DNA of 64,000 nucleotides, taken from contig NZ_JAGGJA010000001.1 in assembly GCF_026229185.1 (NCBI RefSeq), positions 372,001 through 436,000 on the forward strand, written 5' to 3'. Positions within the stretch are counted from its first letter, which is position 1. Every line of letters starts with the position of its first letter. The notes beneath the pieces were generated by a model. The model did not search any database, had not been told where the DNA came from, and saw only the letters and a program-made list of their open reading frames with translations. The DNA is from Fodinibius salsisoli. Its GTDB lineage: Bacteria; Bacteroidota; Rhodothermia; Balneolales; Balneolaceae. Of the stretch, positions 9,672 to 19,412 are shown piece by piece. The translations under genes and the position numbers were made by a program.

Positions 9672-10544
9672 CTACAAAAGCTTTTCCAGATCTTCGATCC
9701 ACTTAACCCATTGCACATCACGTAGTTCTAATTGATCAATCAGGTGGCTATTACCGGACAGTAATAAATTTATATTAGGAAAAGAGGTCCGTAATTGATC
9801 GAGGTACTCCTGCGTATTTTCGGGTAAATCGTTATGGATCAAAAAGAAAAACAGGTGCTCGGGTTGGATATCTGCAACCGCGGACTTTAATGATTCCATT
9901 GGGACATTGGCACCCAGAAAAATTACTTTTTGGCCGGAAAGTCGGATGAGATGGTTAGCAAAAAGTAAACCGATATCGTGAAATTCATTTTCAGGAAGGA
10001 AAAGTACCCAAGTATCCCCTTCCGGTGGTGATGGAGGAAGAGCATCAATGGCCGTAAAGAGTTTTTGCCGAACCAGATTGCTAATAAAATGTTCGCAAGC
10101 AGGGGGGATTCTATTACTTGTCCACAAAAGGCCCAAACGCTTCAACATTGGATGAATTACCATCATGTAAGCGCTTTTTATATCATATCGAAGCAAACAA
10201 TGAGAAAATATCTTCTCAAAGTAGGCTTCATCATAATTGATACCTGCAGATATTAACTGAGAAACAAAATAGTTGTCCGTCTCGTCTTCGTTTTTTTCTT
10301 GTTGGCGTTTTAAAACCAGCTCGAAAAGTTTTTCATCGGAGTAGGAGCATAACTCTGATATCTTATGGCTCTCTTTGATGCTTACAATATTCAGTAATCT
10401 CCGTAATTGGGAGTTATCGTAATATCTCGTATTCCCTTCTGACCGATTGGGTTCTACAGCGTTATAACGATTTTCCCATGCCCTTAAAGTATTAGGCTTA
10501 ATACCCGTGAACTGAGATATTTGAGATATAGAGAATTTATCCAT
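9672..10544 (-). CDS. MerR-family regulator with cobalamin-binding domain (CarH/LitR-like)
   Basis: A 290-residue regulator. Residues 1-70 are a MerR winged helix (ISQISQFTGIKPNTLRAWENRY). Residues 90-170 form the helical cap with the W-x9-EH motif of CarH photoreceptors: W141, E151, H152. Residues 175-290 form the B12-binding Rossmann domain with E187-x-H189-x-x-G192, the CarH version of the cobalamin motif, where the His is the lower cobalt ligand. The residue right after W141 is Thr; as I recall, in Thermus CarH it is the His that binds cobalt after photolysis. No carotenoid genes are in the window; the neighbour is a FAS1 lipoprotein. Cobalamin binding is likely; light sensing is open. 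Confidence 0.85.
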   Translation of the reverse strand: MDKFSISQISQFTGIKPNTLRAWENRYNAVEPNRSEGNTRYYDNSQLRRLLNIVSIKESHKISELCSYSDEKLFELVLKRQQEKNEDETDNYFVSQLISAGINYDEAYFEKIFSHCLLRYDIKSAYMMVIHPMLKRLGLLWTSNRIPPACEHFISNLVRQKLFTAIDALPPSPPEGDTWVLFLPENEFHDIGLLFANHLIRLSGQKVIFLGANVPMESLKSAVADIQPEHLFFFLIHNDLPENTQEYLDQLRTSFPNINLLLSGNSHLIDQLELRDVQWVKWIEDLEKLL

Positions 10545-10546
10545 CT

Positions 10547-10574
10547 GTATAAGTTTTGACTAAAGTATTTATAC
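10547..10574. promoter_or_regulatory. Inverted repeat upstream of the MerR/B12 regulator gene
   Basis: GTATAA and TTATAC form an inverted repeat with a 16-bp spacer, starting three bases upstream of the regulator's start codon. MerR-type regulators bind such inverted repeats, so an autoregulatory site is possible. The arms are short and AT-rich, so chance cannot be excluded. Confidence 0.3.
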
Positions 10575-10703
10575 CTTATCAATAATCCAAAACCTTCAGC
10601 ATGCTCCGTTTATGGCATTGCCACTAAAAAGCATGTATATATCCCTTCTCCATTTTTTTATCAGACGGCCTGAAAGCAGAAGGAATGGGCAAAAAATATT
10701 AAA

Positions 10704-10734
10704 ATGAGCAGCCTTCACAAGGAAAACTGCTCAT
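10704..10734 (-). terminator. Rho-independent terminator of the FAS1 lipoprotein gene
   Basis: ATGAGCAG and CTGCTCAT form a perfect 8-bp stem. On the minus strand it is followed by a T-rich tail (TTTTAATATTTTTT). It lies 36 bp past the stop codon of the FAS1 gene, so that gene ends here and the MerR gene is a separate unit. Confidence 0.75.
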
Positions 10735-10769
10735 ATCTGTCGTTAGATGTGTATAAAAGTGCTTATAAT

Positions 10770-11684
10770 TTATGGCATTAATACACCATCAATAACATGT
10801 ATGACCCCATTCGTTCCCTCCTGATCTGCTTCGACTACCTGGAAAGTATTACCTTGCTGATCGGTAAGAGAAACAGTACCACTGCCATCCACTTCGATCG
10901 TCAGCTCAGTGCCATTAACCGTCTCAACCGATTGGCTCGACATTAAATCTCCAGAAAGAACCTTACCCGGAATTACGTGGTAGGTTAACACATTCTGCAA
11001 TTCTTCCTGAGAAAGACCAGATAAATCTACCCCTTCAAAAGAAGCATTGTTTGGAGCAAAAACGGTGAATGGACCGTCGCCTTGAAGAGTAGATGCTAAT
11101 CCGGCTTGCACGACCGCATCCTCAACAGTTTGCAAATCATATCGTTTGGCGACAATGCCAACTAAATCCAAATAGCTATCAGGTAAGACTACCTGGTCAA
11201 TGACATGAATAACTCCGTTTGAGGCCTCTACATCAGCAGCCACAACCGAAGCACTACCGTTGACCATCACACTACCATCTGCAGCGGTAACAAATAAGTT
11301 ACCGCCTGCAACGGCCTCAACGGATTGTTCAGCCGACAAGTCGGCAGCCCTTATTTCAGATCCGGCAATAACATGATAACTTAAAATTTCAGCCAGCTGC
11401 TCATTAGATAAACTTTCTAATAAGCCTTCTGGCAAGGCTTCAAAAGCATCATTGGTAGGAGCAAAGACAGTAAAAGGTCCGTTGCCCTGCAGGGTAGAAG
11501 CCAGTCCCGCATCCGTAACAGCTGAGACGAGAATGCTGAAATCATCATTGGATTGTGCGACTTCAACGATATTTCCAGGTCCTTGCGGAGCTGTAGGGCC
11601 ATCGTCATCACCGCAGGCTTGAAATACCAGTATTGAAAGAAGTAAGACAAAGCCATTTAAAAGATATTTTTGAAAAGATTGCAT
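10770..11684 (-). CDS. Lipoprotein with two fasciclin (FAS1) domains
   Basis: A 304-residue surface lipoprotein. Residues 1-24 are a lipoprotein signal with lipobox FQAC followed by acidic GDDDGP. Two FAS1 domains follow, at about 40-170 and 173-304. Each holds the paired FAS1 motifs: GNGPFTVFAPTNDAF / YHVIAGSEI in the first and GDGPFTVFAPNNASF / YHVIPGKVL in the second, each ending in NGVIHVID. FAS1 domains mediate adhesion or ligand binding. In Bacteroidota, FAS1 genes often sit beside CarH-type regulators, as here. It is transcribed divergently from the second TonB receptor across a 193-bp promoter region. Confidence 0.92.
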   Translation of the reverse strand: MQSFQKYLLNGFVLLLSILVFQACGDDDGPTAPQGPGNIVEVAQSNDDFSILVSAVTDAGLASTLQGNGPFTVFAPTNDAFEALPEGLLESLSNEQLAEILSYHVIAGSEIRAADLSAEQSVEAVAGGNLFVTAADGSVMVNGSASVVAADVEASNGVIHVIDQVVLPDSYLDLVGIVAKRYDLQTVEDAVVQAGLASTLQGDGPFTVFAPNNASFEGVDLSGLSQEELQNVLTYHVIPGKVLSGDLMSSQSVETVNGTELTIEVDGSGTVSLTDQQGNTFQVVEADQEGTNGVIHVIDGVLMP

Positions 11685-11877
11685 AGTTGTATAGGTTTAT
11701 TTAAAATTATCTATACAATAATTAACTCTTATTCTCAGGACTATCGTTCCATAACAGAAGATTTGTTTCAACCTTGTTACTTTTCGATAGGTCAGAGGAA
11801 CACTTTCTCTTGCACATCGGCGTGAATAATTTTTGTAGTAACAGAAAGCTCAATACCATTTTTAAAACAGACAATCA

Positions 11878-14292
11878 GTGATCAAAAAAGATAACCTTAT
11901 TTCAACTAAGCTGGGCATCATAACAATATTTAAAATACTGGTTGTTACAGTAGCATTTCTTATCCCAAAAGATGTAACTGCTCAAAGTTCAGCCTCTCTC
12001 TCTGGTTTTATTACCGACCAACAAACAGGGCAGGTTCTGCCCGGAGCAACCGTTCAGCTTAAAGAAACAAATAAGGGGACAGCCTCGGATAGCAGTGGGT
12101 ATTTCCAATTAAATAATATCCGTCCGGGTTCCTACACCTTAGTAGTCAGTTATATTGGCTATCAATCGGTCAGCAAATACAATGTGATAGTAAATTCGGG
12201 CAGTAACCCGGATATGAATATCAGCCTGAAGCCCTCGGTCAATGAGCTTGGAAAGATCAGCGTGGCAGCAGATCCATATGAACAACCTCCTGAAACCCCA
12301 CTTTCCCGGCGAAAACTATCGCGGGTAGAAATTGCTTCCTACCCCGGTGGTAATAATGATATTGCTAAAGTCGTGCAGTCATTGCCGGGGGTATCAGGTT
12401 CAGTCGGAGGCTTTCGTAACGATGTGATCATTCGGGGTGGGGCTCCCAGTGAAAATGTGTATTATCTGGATGATATAGAAATTCCCGTCATTAATCACTT
12501 TGCAACACAGGGAAGCGCAGGTGGGCCTGTTGGGCTGCTTAATGTATCTTTCTTTGAGGGCGTAAACCTCAGCACCAGCTCTTTTCCGGCTAACTATGAT
12601 AATGTACTCTCCGGGGTGTTGCAGTTTAACCAACGCAATGGGAATACCCGAGACTTTGGTGCCAACATGCGTATAGGGGCCAGCGAAGCAGCGCTCACGC
12701 TCGAAGGACCTCTATTCAAGTCCGATAAAGAAAAATATTCTAACACCACCTTTATTGCATCAGTGCGGCGTTCCTACCTACAGCTTTTATTTCAGTTAAT
12801 CGACTTACCTTTTTTACCGGACTACTGGGACTATCAATATAAGGTCAATCATAAAATCGATAAGTATAATGAAATTTATATAACGGGGATCGGGGCTATT
12901 GATGATTTCAGGATTAACAAGCCAGATAATATAACCGCCGAGCAGCAGTCCACGCTTGATCAGGTGCCGGTTATAAAGCAGTGGAGCAGTACTGGCGGAA
13001 TTAGCTGGAAACACCGGTTTAGAAGTAGCGACGGATACCTGCAAACGAGCCTGAGTACCAGCGCTTTTGATAATGATTTTAGACGCTACAGAGACAATGA
13101 GAATAAGAAGGGCTTGTTGCAACGTACTGAAAGTCGCGAATGGACAACCGCGATCAGGAGTCAGTACAAGCAATTTTGGGGAGACTGGACCGCATCAGCT
13201 GGCCTCGTTGCTGAGCACAATAACTATTCAGCGCAAAGTTTACGTGTTGTAGACGACGTTCAATTTCATACCAAACTCAATTTTCTACGATATGGGCTGT
13301 CGGGCCAACTTACCCGTAAATGGTACGATGAACGGCTATCAACCTCTCTGGGTATGCGAGTAGATGGCAATACATTTATGGTTGGGGGCAAGGAGTTCTG
13401 GAAGAACTTCTCCCCACGCCTGGCAATATCATATAACCTCGATCCTGCTGGTCGGTGGAGCATCAACAGTTCAGTTGGTCGATATTTTAAAATTCCACCA
13501 AGCACTATTTTAGGCTTTAAAAACAGTTCAGGCGATTTCGTCAACCAACACACAAAATATATTCGCAGCGACCACTTGGTTGCAGGCGTCACTTACAGTC
13601 CGCGAACATCCACACAGTTTTCTCTGGAAGGGTTCTGGAAACGCTATGACGACTACCCGGTGTCGATTGCCGATAGCGTATCACTGGCAAATTTGGGTGC
13701 AAACTTTGAAATCTTTGGCAACGAATCGGTTAAGAGTGTTGGCAAAGGCCGTTCCTACGGTCTCGAATTCACCTACCAGCAGAAACTTCGCGATAATTTT
13801 TATGGATTGTTGGCTTACACCTTGTACTGGAGTGAATTTACCGGTTTCAATACTGATCGCTACTATCCTTCGCGCTGGGATAACCGCCACCTGCTTACTT
13901 TTACCGGTGGATATAAACTCCCCAAAAATTGGGAGATAGGAACACGTATTCGCGTTTTAGGTGGAGCACCCTATCCCTCCCTGAATAGAGAAGCCACTGA
14001 AGTGACTTACCCCACCCTTTCCTTTGATTATAGCTCCTTGAATGAAAATCGTCTGGATATGTTTAACACATTAGATGTGCGCATAGACAAAAAATGGAAT
14101 TTTAAGAAGTGGTCACTAAATGTCTTCCTGGAAGTCACGAATGTGTTGGGCAGTAACATTCCCAAGCCGCCGGAGTTCGGCCTCCAACGCAACCAAATGG
14201 GCAGGCCTGTTGAACCCCGGAAGATTGTTCAAATCAAGGATCTTGATAACAGCAGTACTTTGCCGACTATTGGGGTTGTTATTGATATTTAG
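11878..14292 (+). CDS. TonB-dependent receptor with carboxypeptidase-regulatory-like domain (second)
   Basis: An 804-residue outer-membrane receptor read from a GTG start; no ATG precedes the signal peptide (residues 1-36, ending VTAQ). Residues 38-122 are the carboxypeptidase-regulatory-like domain (GFITDQQTGQVLPGATVQL). The plug follows at about 140-240 (DVIIRGGAPSENVYYLDDI). The remainder is a 22-stranded-type barrel. It shares the domain plan of the receptor at 5.5 kb but is shorter and diverged. The 3' end converges on the S9 peptidase with a 24-bp gap. The ligand is unknown. Confidence 0.92.
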   Translation: MIKKDNLISTKLGIITIFKILVVTVAFLIPKDVTAQSSASLSGFITDQQTGQVLPGATVQLKETNKGTASDSSGYFQLNNIRPGSYTLVVSYIGYQSVSKYNVIVNSGSNPDMNISLKPSVNELGKISVAADPYEQPPETPLSRRKLSRVEIASYPGGNNDIAKVVQSLPGVSGSVGGFRNDVIIRGGAPSENVYYLDDIEIPVINHFATQGSAGGPVGLLNVSFFEGVNLSTSSFPANYDNVLSGVLQFNQRNGNTRDFGANMRIGASEAALTLEGPLFKSDKEKYSNTTFIASVRRSYLQLLFQLIDLPFLPDYWDYQYKVNHKIDKYNEIYITGIGAIDDFRINKPDNITAEQQSTLDQVPVIKQWSSTGGISWKHRFRSSDGYLQTSLSTSAFDNDFRRYRDNENKKGLLQRTESREWTTAIRSQYKQFWGDWTASAGLVAEHNNYSAQSLRVVDDVQFHTKLNFLRYGLSGQLTRKWYDERLSTSLGMRVDGNTFMVGGKEFWKNFSPRLAISYNLDPAGRWSINSSVGRYFKIPPSTILGFKNSSGDFVNQHTKYIRSDHLVAGVTYSPRTSTQFSLEGFWKRYDDYPVSIADSVSLANLGANFEIFGNESVKSVGKGRSYGLEFTYQQKLRDNFYGLLAYTLYWSEFTGFNTDRYYPSRWDNRHLLTFTGGYKLPKNWEIGTRIRVLGGAPYPSLNREATEVTYPTLSFDYSSLNENRLDMFNTLDVRIDKKWNFKKWSLNVFLEVTNVLGSNIPKPPEFGLQRNQMGRPVEPRKIVQIKDLDNSSTLPTIGVVIDI

Positions 14293-14316
14293 ATTGCAAC
14301 TGGAAATTATAAGGTT

Positions 14317-16413
14317 CTACCGGGATTGCAGATGCTCTTCAAAAAAGTCGAAAATACGACTATATTCGTCGTACCAGGCATCCGGATCTTCGAAACTGTG
14401 CCGTTCATCCGGGTACATCATCATGTCAAAATCCTTGTTTCCAGCTTCAATAAGCTCGTGAATATATTGAGCTACATCCTGGAATCCGACGTTGTTATCC
14501 TCAAGTCCGTGAAGCAGCAAAACGGGCTTTTTAAGCTGATCAACATAAGTGATCGGAGAACTGCGGGCATAGTTGGTAGAGTCAGTCTCGGGCTTACCCA
14601 ACCGCGGCAGGGTATACCAGGGATTGGTGTAGTAGTAATTATCCCAGTTGGTGACAGATCGTAGCGCAGCGGCAGCGTCAAAATAATCGGGAGCTACGCT
14701 GGTGGCATAAAGCGACATAAATCCACCGTAACTGCCGCCATAAATGCCAACTTGGGATGTGTCGGCCTGGGCGTAGTGCCCGGCCAGGTAGTTGATTCCA
14801 TCCACAATATCCTGGGTTTCGTATTTGCCCATCCAGTTGGTGACATCTTCGCGAAATTTGCGTCCATAGCCCGTGCTGTGTCGGTAATCTACCTCAATAA
14901 CGTAATATCCCCGGGCTGTGAGGTACTGGTGGAACATATATTCCCGGTGATAGTTATTGGACCATCCTTTGTAGACATTTTGCAGGGATCCTGCGCCATG
15001 GACAAAGACAACGACCGGGTATTTTTTGCCAGCCTGTTTGTTAAGAGGCTCCAGTACCGACATGGAGAGCTGCGTATCGCCATCCCGGCCGGTAAAACGG
15101 ATATAATCTTCCTGCTGCCAGTCGATGGCATTAAAACGATCGGGAATGGTATGGGTCAGGCGGGTTTCTTTCTTTGGATTCCTGAGATCAAGAGCATGAA
15201 GCTCCGAAGGCTGATTGAAATAGGTATAATTGTACACTAAGTGCCGATGATTTCGGCTCAGCTGGAAATCCTGCCGGTATCCGGTCTTCGACGTAAGTTT
15301 TTCGATATTGTCATCGGAAATATCGAGGGTGTAGACATGCCGTTCACCCGGATCAACTTCCGTGGAAGCAAAAACGATATGGTCTTTTCCGGTCCAGGCA
15401 GCCCAAGGTACCTCAAAATTACCCTTGGTATGCTGCTGCAGCTCACTGCCATCCGGATTGACGGTATAAATATGGTTCCACCCATCTTGCTCGGACTGAA
15501 ACATCAGCTTATTTCCTTCGGGGGCAAAAGCGAGATCCGTGCCGTAGATCCATCCCTCGGTAGAATCTTCAAAAACGGTAGTGCTATCATGCTCCTCCAG
15601 ATTAAAGACCAAAATGGATCGCTGTTTCATCGGCGCATCCCGTTGATCCACCGCCAGGTATTGTCCATCCGCGCTGATGCTGGTGCTCAAATAGCCCTTC
15701 TGCTGGTGTAATTTCTCCGTTTTATTAGAATCCAGGTAGGCTACCGAAAGTAGTCGTGTAGCTACTCCGCGTCGAGTGGCACCTGTTTCCACATACTGAT
15801 CCACATATTCCGGGAAGTAATATTCCTTGTAATCCGAAGTATCCCACTGCGAAAGCACCAGCTTATTATCACCGGCCCAGTCGACAATTGAATAGCCTGG
15901 TTCATCACTCTCCTTGCCTGTTACCTGTGTTAACATAGAAGTCTGAATATTTATGATCCATACATCACCATCTTGAACATAAGCAATGCGCCGGCTTTGC
16001 GGTCCCCAGGTGGGATCATATTCAGAGGTTTTAGACTTCACGAGCCGGGTTTTATTGCTGAAATCTGGGTTAGCTATCCAAAGGTCTCCATCTTGGGCAT
16101 AAACAACCCTCCTGTTATTGGGTGCAAGAGCAAAATCAGCCTTAAATTGATCGTCAGCTTTTTGCTTGTCATTTCCTTTTAGACTCACACTGTAATGCTC
16201 TTCCTCAATATAGGCTGAGTCGTTAGATTGGTAATAAACCCGGCGCATGTTGGGTGAAAAAGTCGAGAAGTCCGGGCGATTGCCTGCCAAAAGGGGCTCA
16301 TAAAAAATGGACTTCAGGCTGAGGGTGTCTACACCGGCTTGTCCCTGGGATAATGATGGAATCAGGACAAACAGCAGCAGAAAAAATTTAAAACGTTTCA
16401 TCGATGTAATCAT
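14317..16413 (-). CDS. S9 family prolyl oligopeptidase / dipeptidyl peptidase
   Basis: A 698-residue exported serine peptidase. The signal peptide covers about residues 1-25 (from MKRFKFFLLLF; the second Met may be the true start). Residues 40-450 form a beta-propeller rich in W-T/D-G repeats typical of DPP4/WD40-like blades. The C-terminal alpha/beta-hydrolase domain has the triad Ser561 (GIYGGSYGGF), Asp639 (HGLEDNNV) and His672 (DERHSF). These proteins cleave short peptides, often after proline, in the periplasm. The M3 and M1 peptidases nearby suggest a peptide-scavenging lifestyle (inference). Confidence 0.93.
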   Translation of the reverse strand: MITSMKRFKFFLLLFVLIPSLSQGQAGVDTLSLKSIFYEPLLAGNRPDFSTFSPNMRRVYYQSNDSAYIEEEHYSVSLKGNDKQKADDQFKADFALAPNNRRVVYAQDGDLWIANPDFSNKTRLVKSKTSEYDPTWGPQSRRIAYVQDGDVWIINIQTSMLTQVTGKESDEPGYSIVDWAGDNKLVLSQWDTSDYKEYYFPEYVDQYVETGATRRGVATRLLSVAYLDSNKTEKLHQQKGYLSTSISADGQYLAVDQRDAPMKQRSILVFNLEEHDSTTVFEDSTEGWIYGTDLAFAPEGNKLMFQSEQDGWNHIYTVNPDGSELQQHTKGNFEVPWAAWTGKDHIVFASTEVDPGERHVYTLDISDDNIEKLTSKTGYRQDFQLSRNHRHLVYNYTYFNQPSELHALDLRNPKKETRLTHTIPDRFNAIDWQQEDYIRFTGRDGDTQLSMSVLEPLNKQAGKKYPVVVFVHGAGSLQNVYKGWSNNYHREYMFHQYLTARGYYVIEVDYRHSTGYGRKFREDVTNWMGKYETQDIVDGINYLAGHYAQADTSQVGIYGGSYGGFMSLYATSVAPDYFDAAAALRSVTNWDNYYYTNPWYTLPRLGKPETDSTNYARSSPITYVDQLKKPVLLLHGLEDNNVGFQDVAQYIHELIEAGNKDFDMMMYPDERHSFEDPDAWYDEYSRIFDFFEEHLQSR

Positions 16414-17147
16414 TGGTTTTGGATGGTATTGCCTTGGAAGTAAATAAAGGCCATCCAGAAGGGCAAGCGTTCTCCTGTCGATTTTATGAGGTTTAACAGG
16501 GAGGGTTATCTATGGGATGCTCCTTTAAGTTCTAATCCTAAAATTTGCAGAAACTTCGGACCCGCGCCATGGCTCACCTTTCTTAGACCAGAGATTTGAG
16601 TCTCCCTTAACAAAGGGAGTGCCGCCTAAGACGGGAGGGATGTGTTTTCCGGATACCAGAAGGTTCTGGGCTTAGAAGATTAGCATCTTTGCTTGTAATG
16701 GATTGTATGCTGTTTTGACTTCCCTACAAGCAGGGAAGGGAGGTCGCAAGCTGCTTTAATATACGACCAGGATCATTTCCAGTCGTCTGCAGGAATTTTT
16801 TACAGAGAGGATGAAGGATAGGAAATAGCCTGTGAATACAAGACACTTACGGCCTTAAATTTTTGGCGGAACCAAGCGAGTGGGGCGAGGTGCGCCCGCA
16901 GAAATTCACACCGGTCGGGTCTTGACTTGAGGCCGAAGGAGTAGAAGGACCATTGAATTTATGCAGCACCGAAACGAATGAGCACCGCCAAGAAGTTTTC
17001 AGCCTTGAGTTTTTACTAGGCTTTTGGGTCAAACCAAAAGGTGGAAAAGCATCTATTGATAAAATCAAACGATTCTTTGGTTCTATTTTTGACCATAACT
17101 TTCCGTATATTACTCGTTAAATTTTTAAGCATTTATCTCACAAAGCC
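16414..17147. other. Long intergenic region with repeat remnants, no convincing gene
   Basis: This 734-bp gap between the divergent S9 and M3 peptidase genes has no ORF with recognisable protein features. It holds several short inverted repeats: CTCCCTT-aacaa-AGGGAG near 16601 and CCCTACAAGCAGGGA near 16722. It also holds one copy of a dispersed structured repeat (16850-17042). A 73-codon minus-strand ORF at 16847-17068 lies within the repeat and is probably spurious. Confidence 0.6.
16850..17042. repeat. Dispersed structured repeat, copy 1
   Basis: This copy shares TTCACACCGGT (16905-16915) and GAAGGACCATTGAA (16944-16957) with 34465-34475 and 34503-34516, at spacings of 39 and 38 bp. Here AAATTCA pairs with TGAATTT; in the other copy the arms read ATTTCA and TGAAAT, so pairing is kept while sequence changes. 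Both copies end in a hairpin, here CTTTTGG/CCAAAAG at 17021-17040. It looks like a dispersed palindromic element. Boundaries are approximate. Confidence 0.6.
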
Positions 17148-19286
17148 ATGAGATTACAATCTCTTCTATTGATACTGATGGCAGGTAGCCTTATGCTATC
17201 GGCCTGTAACAAATCCCAGAGTCAAAGTAGCGACATGAGCGACAACCCATTTTTTTCTGAAAGCGCCCTTCCCTTTCACGCCCCTGACTTCGACGCCATA
17301 AAGATTGAGCATTACCGCCCGGCTTTTGAAGCGGGTATAGGGGAAGAGCTCAAGGAAATGGAGAAAATTGCGACTAATCCCGAAGCACCTACTTTTGAGA
17401 ATACCATCGTAGCGATGGAAAAAAGCGGGCGTCTGCTAAGCCGAACTTCTTCGGTCTTTTATAATCTTACCTCCTCTCATACTAACGACCAAATTCAGGA
17501 AATCCAGAAGGAGATGGCCCCAAAACTGGCGGCTCATTCTGATAACATCCTGCTCAATGCCGAACTCTACGACCGTGTAAAGTCCCTTTACGAGAAGCGC
17601 GATGAGCTGGATCTGAATGAGGCACAAATGAAGCTTCTCAAAGATACCCATCGCGATTTTGTACGCGCCGGTGCACAACTTACAGAAAAAGAGCAGCAAC
17701 GGATGCGCGAAATTAATGAACGCATCTCTTCGCTGACCACCGAATTCCAGGAAAACCTGCTGGCCCTGACCAAAGAACGATCGGTGTTGGTGGATGATGC
17801 CAATAAATTGGATGGATTCAGTGATGATCGTATTGCTGCAGCCAAAGAAGCGGCTACTGAACGGGGGTATGAAGATCAGTACCTGTTAAGCATCTCCAAT
17901 ACCACGCGCGTTCCGGTGCTGAAGGAACTGAATAACCGCGACTTGCGCGAACGCCTCTGGAAAGCCTCTGCTTACCGGGGCATTGGCAAGGAGGGCGGTA
18001 TTGACAATCAACCGATCATCCTGGAGCTGGTAAAACTACGCGCCGAACAGGCCAAGCTGCTGGGATATGAAAATTATGCGGCCTATAAACTGGATCCCCA
18101 AACCGCCCAAACACCGGAAAACGCGCTGGACATGCTGAAAGATCTCGTTCCCCCGGTGATAGCCAATTCCACGGAAGAACAGTCAGCCATTAAGGAAATG
18201 ATGGAGAAGGATGGTATTGAAAGTGAAGTACAGCCGTGGGACTGGAATTATTATGCCGAAAAGGTGCGTCAGGATAGGTATAATATCGATCAATCGAAGG
18301 TGCGTCCCTACTTCGAACTGAACCGGGTGCTGAAAGACGGGGTCTTCTATACCATGAACAAGCTGTTCGGCATCACTCTCGAGGAACGCAATGATCTGCC
18401 GGTTTACCATCCGGATGTGCGTGTCTTCAACGTCTATGACGAAGACGGCTCACAGATCGGCCTCTTTTATGCCGACTTCTTTGAACGCGAGTCCAAGCGC
18501 GGCGGGGCGTGGATGAACTCTTTTGTGTCGCAGTCGCACCTGTTGGACCATAAACCGGTAATCGTCAATGTGCTGAATATCCCGAAACCGGCCGAAGGCG
18601 ACCCTGCGCTTATCAGCTTCGACAATGTAACAACGATGTTCCATGAAATGGGTCACGCGGTACACGGGTTGCTCTCTGACGTTGAGTATCCTTCGCAGGG
18701 CGGTACCTCGGTACCCCGGGACTTTGTAGAGTTCCCCTCGACTTTCGAGGAAGACTGGGCCATCCAGCCGGGAGTACTTGAAAACTATGCCGTACATTAT
18801 GAAACGAGGGAACAAATTCCACAGGAATTGCTGGATAAGGTAATTGAAGCCAGCAACTTTAACCAAGGCTTTGATACCCAAGAGTACCTGGCAGCCACTT
18901 TGCTGGATATGGAGTGGCATCTGCTGGGAACAGAAGAAATTCCAGAGGACGTGCAAAACTTTGAACAGCAGGCCTTGGCCAAATATAATTTGGATATGGA
19001 AGCCATTCATCCGCGATATAAATCACCCTATTTCGCGCATATTTTTTCCGGCGGTTACGCGGCTAATTACTATGCTTACATCTGGAGTGAAGTCCTGGCC
19101 GCCGATGCCTTTGCCTATATGCAAGAGAACGGAGGACTGGAAAGTGAAAACGGTGATCGTTTCCGCAAGTATATTCTTTCGCAGGGCGGCAGCGACGAAG
19201 CGATGGAGCTTTACCAGGAGTACCGCGGTCAAGAGCCCGAAGTGAAGCACCTGCTCAAACGACGGGGCCTCGACGCCGGGGAATAA
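17148..19286 (+). CDS. M3 family zinc oligopeptidase (Dcp-like), lipoprotein
   Basis: A 712-residue peptidyl-dipeptidase or oligopeptidase of family M3. The N-terminus has a lipoprotein signal with lipobox LSAC (Cys20), so it is predicted to be anchored in the envelope, unlike cytoplasmic E. coli Dcp/OpdA. The zinc motif HEMGH is at 499-503 (His499, Glu500, His503), within MFHEMGHAVHGLL. The C-terminal motif YAANYYAYIWSEVLAADAF is typical of the family. Length is normal. No operon partner is visible; long non-coding regions flank both sides. Confidence 0.93.
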   Translation: MRLQSLLLILMAGSLMLSACNKSQSQSSDMSDNPFFSESALPFHAPDFDAIKIEHYRPAFEAGIGEELKEMEKIATNPEAPTFENTIVAMEKSGRLLSRTSSVFYNLTSSHTNDQIQEIQKEMAPKLAAHSDNILLNAELYDRVKSLYEKRDELDLNEAQMKLLKDTHRDFVRAGAQLTEKEQQRMREINERISSLTTEFQENLLALTKERSVLVDDANKLDGFSDDRIAAAKEAATERGYEDQYLLSISNTTRVPVLKELNNRDLRERLWKASAYRGIGKEGGIDNQPIILELVKLRAEQAKLLGYENYAAYKLDPQTAQTPENALDMLKDLVPPVIANSTEEQSAIKEMMEKDGIESEVQPWDWNYYAEKVRQDRYNIDQSKVRPYFELNRVLKDGVFYTMNKLFGITLEERNDLPVYHPDVRVFNVYDEDGSQIGLFYADFFERESKRGGAWMNSFVSQSHLLDHKPVIVNVLNIPKPAEGDPALISFDNVTTMFHEMGHAVHGLLSDVEYPSQGGTSVPRDFVEFPSTFEEDWAIQPGVLENYAVHYETREQIPQELLDKVIEASNFNQGFDTQEYLAATLLDMEWHLLGTEEIPEDVQNFEQQALAKYNLDMEAIHPRYKSPYFAHIFSGGYAANYYAYIWSEVLAADAFAYMQENGGLESENGDRFRKYILSQGGSDEAMELYQEYRGQEPEVKHLLKRRGLDAGE

Positions 19287-19412
19287 TTTCCCCCTCTCCC
19301 CTTTAGGGAAATCCTCTCAGTTCCTGGCAACAGTCGGGACGAGAGGGGGAGGGCTGTTTTCATTACAAAACAGCCACCTCTCATTCCCAATTCGAAGGTA
19401 CTACTTGCCCCA

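Noticed and set aside
16847-17068. 73-codon minus-strand ORF in the S9-M3 gap
   Set aside because: It lies inside the dispersed repeat, has a Ser/Pro-rich low-information product and no sign of a domain; probably a by-product of the repeat.
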